Shown in pieces: positions 59,601 through 64,000 of a DNA stretch of 64,000 bases. The notes beneath the pieces are model-generated. The model searched no databases. It was not told where the DNA came from and saw only the letters and a program-made list of their open reading frames with translations. Both the position numbers and the translations under genes were made by a program. Source of the stretch: an uncultured Lachnospiraceae bacterium. GTDB lineage: Bacteria > Bacillota > Clostridia > Lachnospirales > Lachnospiraceae. Location: positions 1 through 64,000 of the forward strand of contig CATLGV010000020.1 in assembly GCA_949948735.1 (NCBI GenBank), given 5' to 3'. How positions within the stretch are numbered: position 1 is the first letter of the stretch; each line of letters starts with the position of its first letter.

Positions 59601-60503
59601 CGTATGAATATTGGACAGGTGTTGGAAATCCATCTCTCGCTTGCGGCAAAGGCGCTTGGCTTTAATGTGGCTACGCCTGTATTCGACGGTGCGAACGAGG
59701 CGGATATTATGGATACGCTTGATTTGGCCAACGATTATGTAAACCTTGAGTGGGAGGAGTTCGAAGCAAAGCATAAGGCGGAGCTTCTGCCCGAGGTTAT
59801 GGAATACTTATCGGAAAACCGGGAGCACAGAAAGCTCTGGAAGGGCGTTCCGATTTCAAGAGACGGTAAGGTAAGGCTCAGAGACGGACGGACGGGAGAG
59901 TATTTTGACAGCCCGGTCACCATCGGCCATATGCATTATCTGAAGCTGCATCATCTGGTAGACGATAAGATTCATGCCCGTTCGACAGGACCGTATGGTA
60001 TGGTTACACAGCAGCCTCTCGGCGGTAAGGCGCAGTTTGGCGGACAGCGTTTCGGTGAGATGGAGGTTTGGGCGCTTGAGGCTTACGGCGCATCTCATAC
60101 GCTGCAGGAGATCCTGACAGTGAAGTCCGATGACGTTGTCGGACGTGTGAAGACCTATGAGGCAATTATCAAGGGTGAAAATATTCCGGAGCCGGGCATT
60201 CCCGAATCCTTTAAGGTATTATTGAAGGAGCTGCAGTCACTCGGACTGGATGTAAAGGTATATGACGAGGAGCGCAACGAAGTTGAGATTATGGAGTCGG
60301 TGGACTACAGCGACAGCGATTTCCGTGTTGAGATGGAGGGCGATAATCGGTACGATAACAGAGAAAATCTTGAAGGTTATCAGCAAAAAGAATTTGATTC
60401 CGCAAGCGGGGATCTGATCGATGCCGCAGTGGAGGACGATTTTGACTACTCGGATGAGGATTTCGAGGATGACGACAGCTTTGACGATGATTTTGAAGAG
60501 TAG
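56646..60503 (+). CDS. rpoB: DNA-directed RNA polymerase subunit beta
   Basis: The 1285-residue subunit has the conserved blocks: [16 protein letters not shown], the rifampicin pocket near residue 495 ([34 protein letters not shown]), and the C-terminal [22 protein letters not shown]. Within the rifampicin pocket the DQNNP, THKRR and SALGP elements look wild type. It ends with an ~65-residue acidic tail ([30 protein letters not shown]-like), longer than in E. coli. Starts behind GGGGTG. Followed 35 bases later by rpoC. Confidence 0.98.
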   Translation: MEKNRIRPVVTGKTMRMSYSRQKEVLDMPNLIEVQKDSYKWFLEEGFREALADISPITDYSGRLSLEFVDYVLAEDEIKHTIEECKERDLTYEAPVKIRVRLHNKEKEEISEHEIFMGNFPLMTETGTFVINGAERVIVSQLVRSPGIYYGITHDKIGKRLFSCTVIPNRGAWLEYETDSNDVFYVRVDRTRKVPITVFVRALGVGTNEEILELFGDEPKIHASFTKDTAENYQEGLRELYSKIRPGEPFSLDSAENLVNSMFFDPRRYDLAKVGRYKFNKKLAFRNRIRNQVLAEDVVDPFSGEVLGQKNDKVTAEMADAMQNAAVPFVWIQTEEKVVKVLSNMMVDITNFVECDPRSLGITEQVYFPVLRRILEEYAENPEELADAITRNVYELIPKHITKEDIIASINYNMHLEYGLGNSDDIDHLGNRRIRAVGELLQNQYRIGLSRMERVVRERMTTHDSDDVSPQTLINIKPVQAAIKEFFGSSQLSQFMDQNNPLGELTHKRRLSALGPGGLSRDRAGFEVRDVHYSHYGRMCPIETPEGPNIGLINSLASYARINEYGFIEAPYREIDKSDPKNPRVTDKVVYMTADEEDNYHVAQANEALDEEGHFVRNSVSGRYLDETQEYPKEMFDYMDVSPKMVFSVATALIPFLQNDDANRALMGSNMQRQAVPLLFTEAPVVGTGMEVKTAVDSGVCVVAKKAGTITYVSSKLIRMTYDDGEKAEFHLYKFVRSNQSNCYNQKPIVVKGDHVEAGQVIADGPATSGGELGLGKNPLIGFMTWEGYNYEDAVLLSERLVQEDVYTSIHIEEYETEARDTKLGPEEITRDVPGVGDDALKDLDDRGIIRIGAEVRAGDILVGKVTPKGETELTAEERLLRAIFGEKAREVRDTSLKVPHGEYGVVVDAKVFSRANGDTELAPGVNQSVRIYIAQKRKISVGDKMAGRHGNKGVVSRVLPVEDMPYLPNGRPLDIVLNPLGVPSRMNIGQVLEIHLSLAAKALGFNVATPVFDGANEADIMDTLDLANDYVNLEWEEFEAKHKAELLPEVMEYLSENREHRKLWKGVPISRDGKVRLRDGRTGEYFDSPVTIGHMHYLKLHHLVDDKIHARSTGPYGMVTQQPLGGKAQFGGQRFGEMEVWALEAYGASHTLQEILTVKSDDVVGRVKTYEAIIKGENIPEPGIPESFKVLLKELQSLGLDVKVYDEERNEVEIMESVDYSDSDFRVEMEGDNRYDNRENLEGYQQKEFDSASGDLIDAAVEDDFDYSDEDFEDDDSFDDDFEE

Positions 60504-60538
60504 GGAAAGAGACAATTTGTTTTGGAAGGAGTGCCAGA

Positions 60539-64000
<3,462 letters not shown>

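Overview
The window comes from a flagellated member of the Bacillota, most likely the family Lachnospiraceae (Clostridia). This rests on strong AGGAGG-type ribosome binding sites, a T-box leader ahead of valS, sigma-28 type promoters (TAAA-N15/16-GCCGATAT), a FliW/CsrA pair, Roseburia/Butyrivibrio-like flagellins, and the gene order rpmG-secE-nusG-rplK-rplA-rplJ-rplL-rpoB-rpoC. No rRNA, tRNA, CRISPR array, integrase or insertion sequence was seen. The species cannot be named from sequence reading alone.

Region by region: (1) 119-11229 is a co-oriented run of nine genes of largely unknown function: the C-terminal part of an SPFH/zinc-ribbon protein, a four-helix membrane protein, a zinc-ribbon helical-repeat protein, three paralogous coiled-coil proteins with a C-terminal membrane hairpin, a 56-residue protein, a small helical protein and a Ycf46-like AAA+ ATPase. 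This is the best candidate for an undescribed system. (2) 11403-15916 holds aspS and a T-box-controlled valS of the archaeal/rickettsial type. (3) 15965-20811 holds an anion permease, a winged-helix regulator overlapping a YgjP-like metallopeptidase, a Nudix hydrolase, a leftward pair (radical SAM protein plus VUT-family transporter, probably queuosine salvage) and a small XRE regulator with an operator-like palindrome. (4) 20857-27665 holds a structured, terminator-ended leader RNA, an ABC-2 exporter, a MutS2-like protein without Smr domain, and a homocysteine methyltransferase/methylenetetrahydrofolate reductase fusion.

(5) 27663-44223 is a late flagellar locus: flgM, flgN, two flgK genes, flgL, fliW, csrA, three near-identical flagellin units (each with its own sigma-28 promoter, a leader with AGGA- or GGGA-loop hairpins and a terminator), then flaG, fliD, fliS and a probable FliT-like chaperone. 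The local logic is coherent: FlgM holds sigma-28, sigma-28 drives the flagellin units, CsrA can bind the GGA loops and the Shine-Dalgarno sequence, and FliW links CsrA activity to free flagellin. (6) 44272-50955 carries three family-2 glycosyltransferases, UDP-galactopyranose mutase, another small coiled-coil protein and a divergent FliD-like protein, which suggests surface or flagellin glycosylation. (7) 51224-64000 is the transcription/translation core, with a CapA-family gene inserted between rplA and rplJ, L1-type and L10-type leader RNAs, and rpoC running off the right edge.
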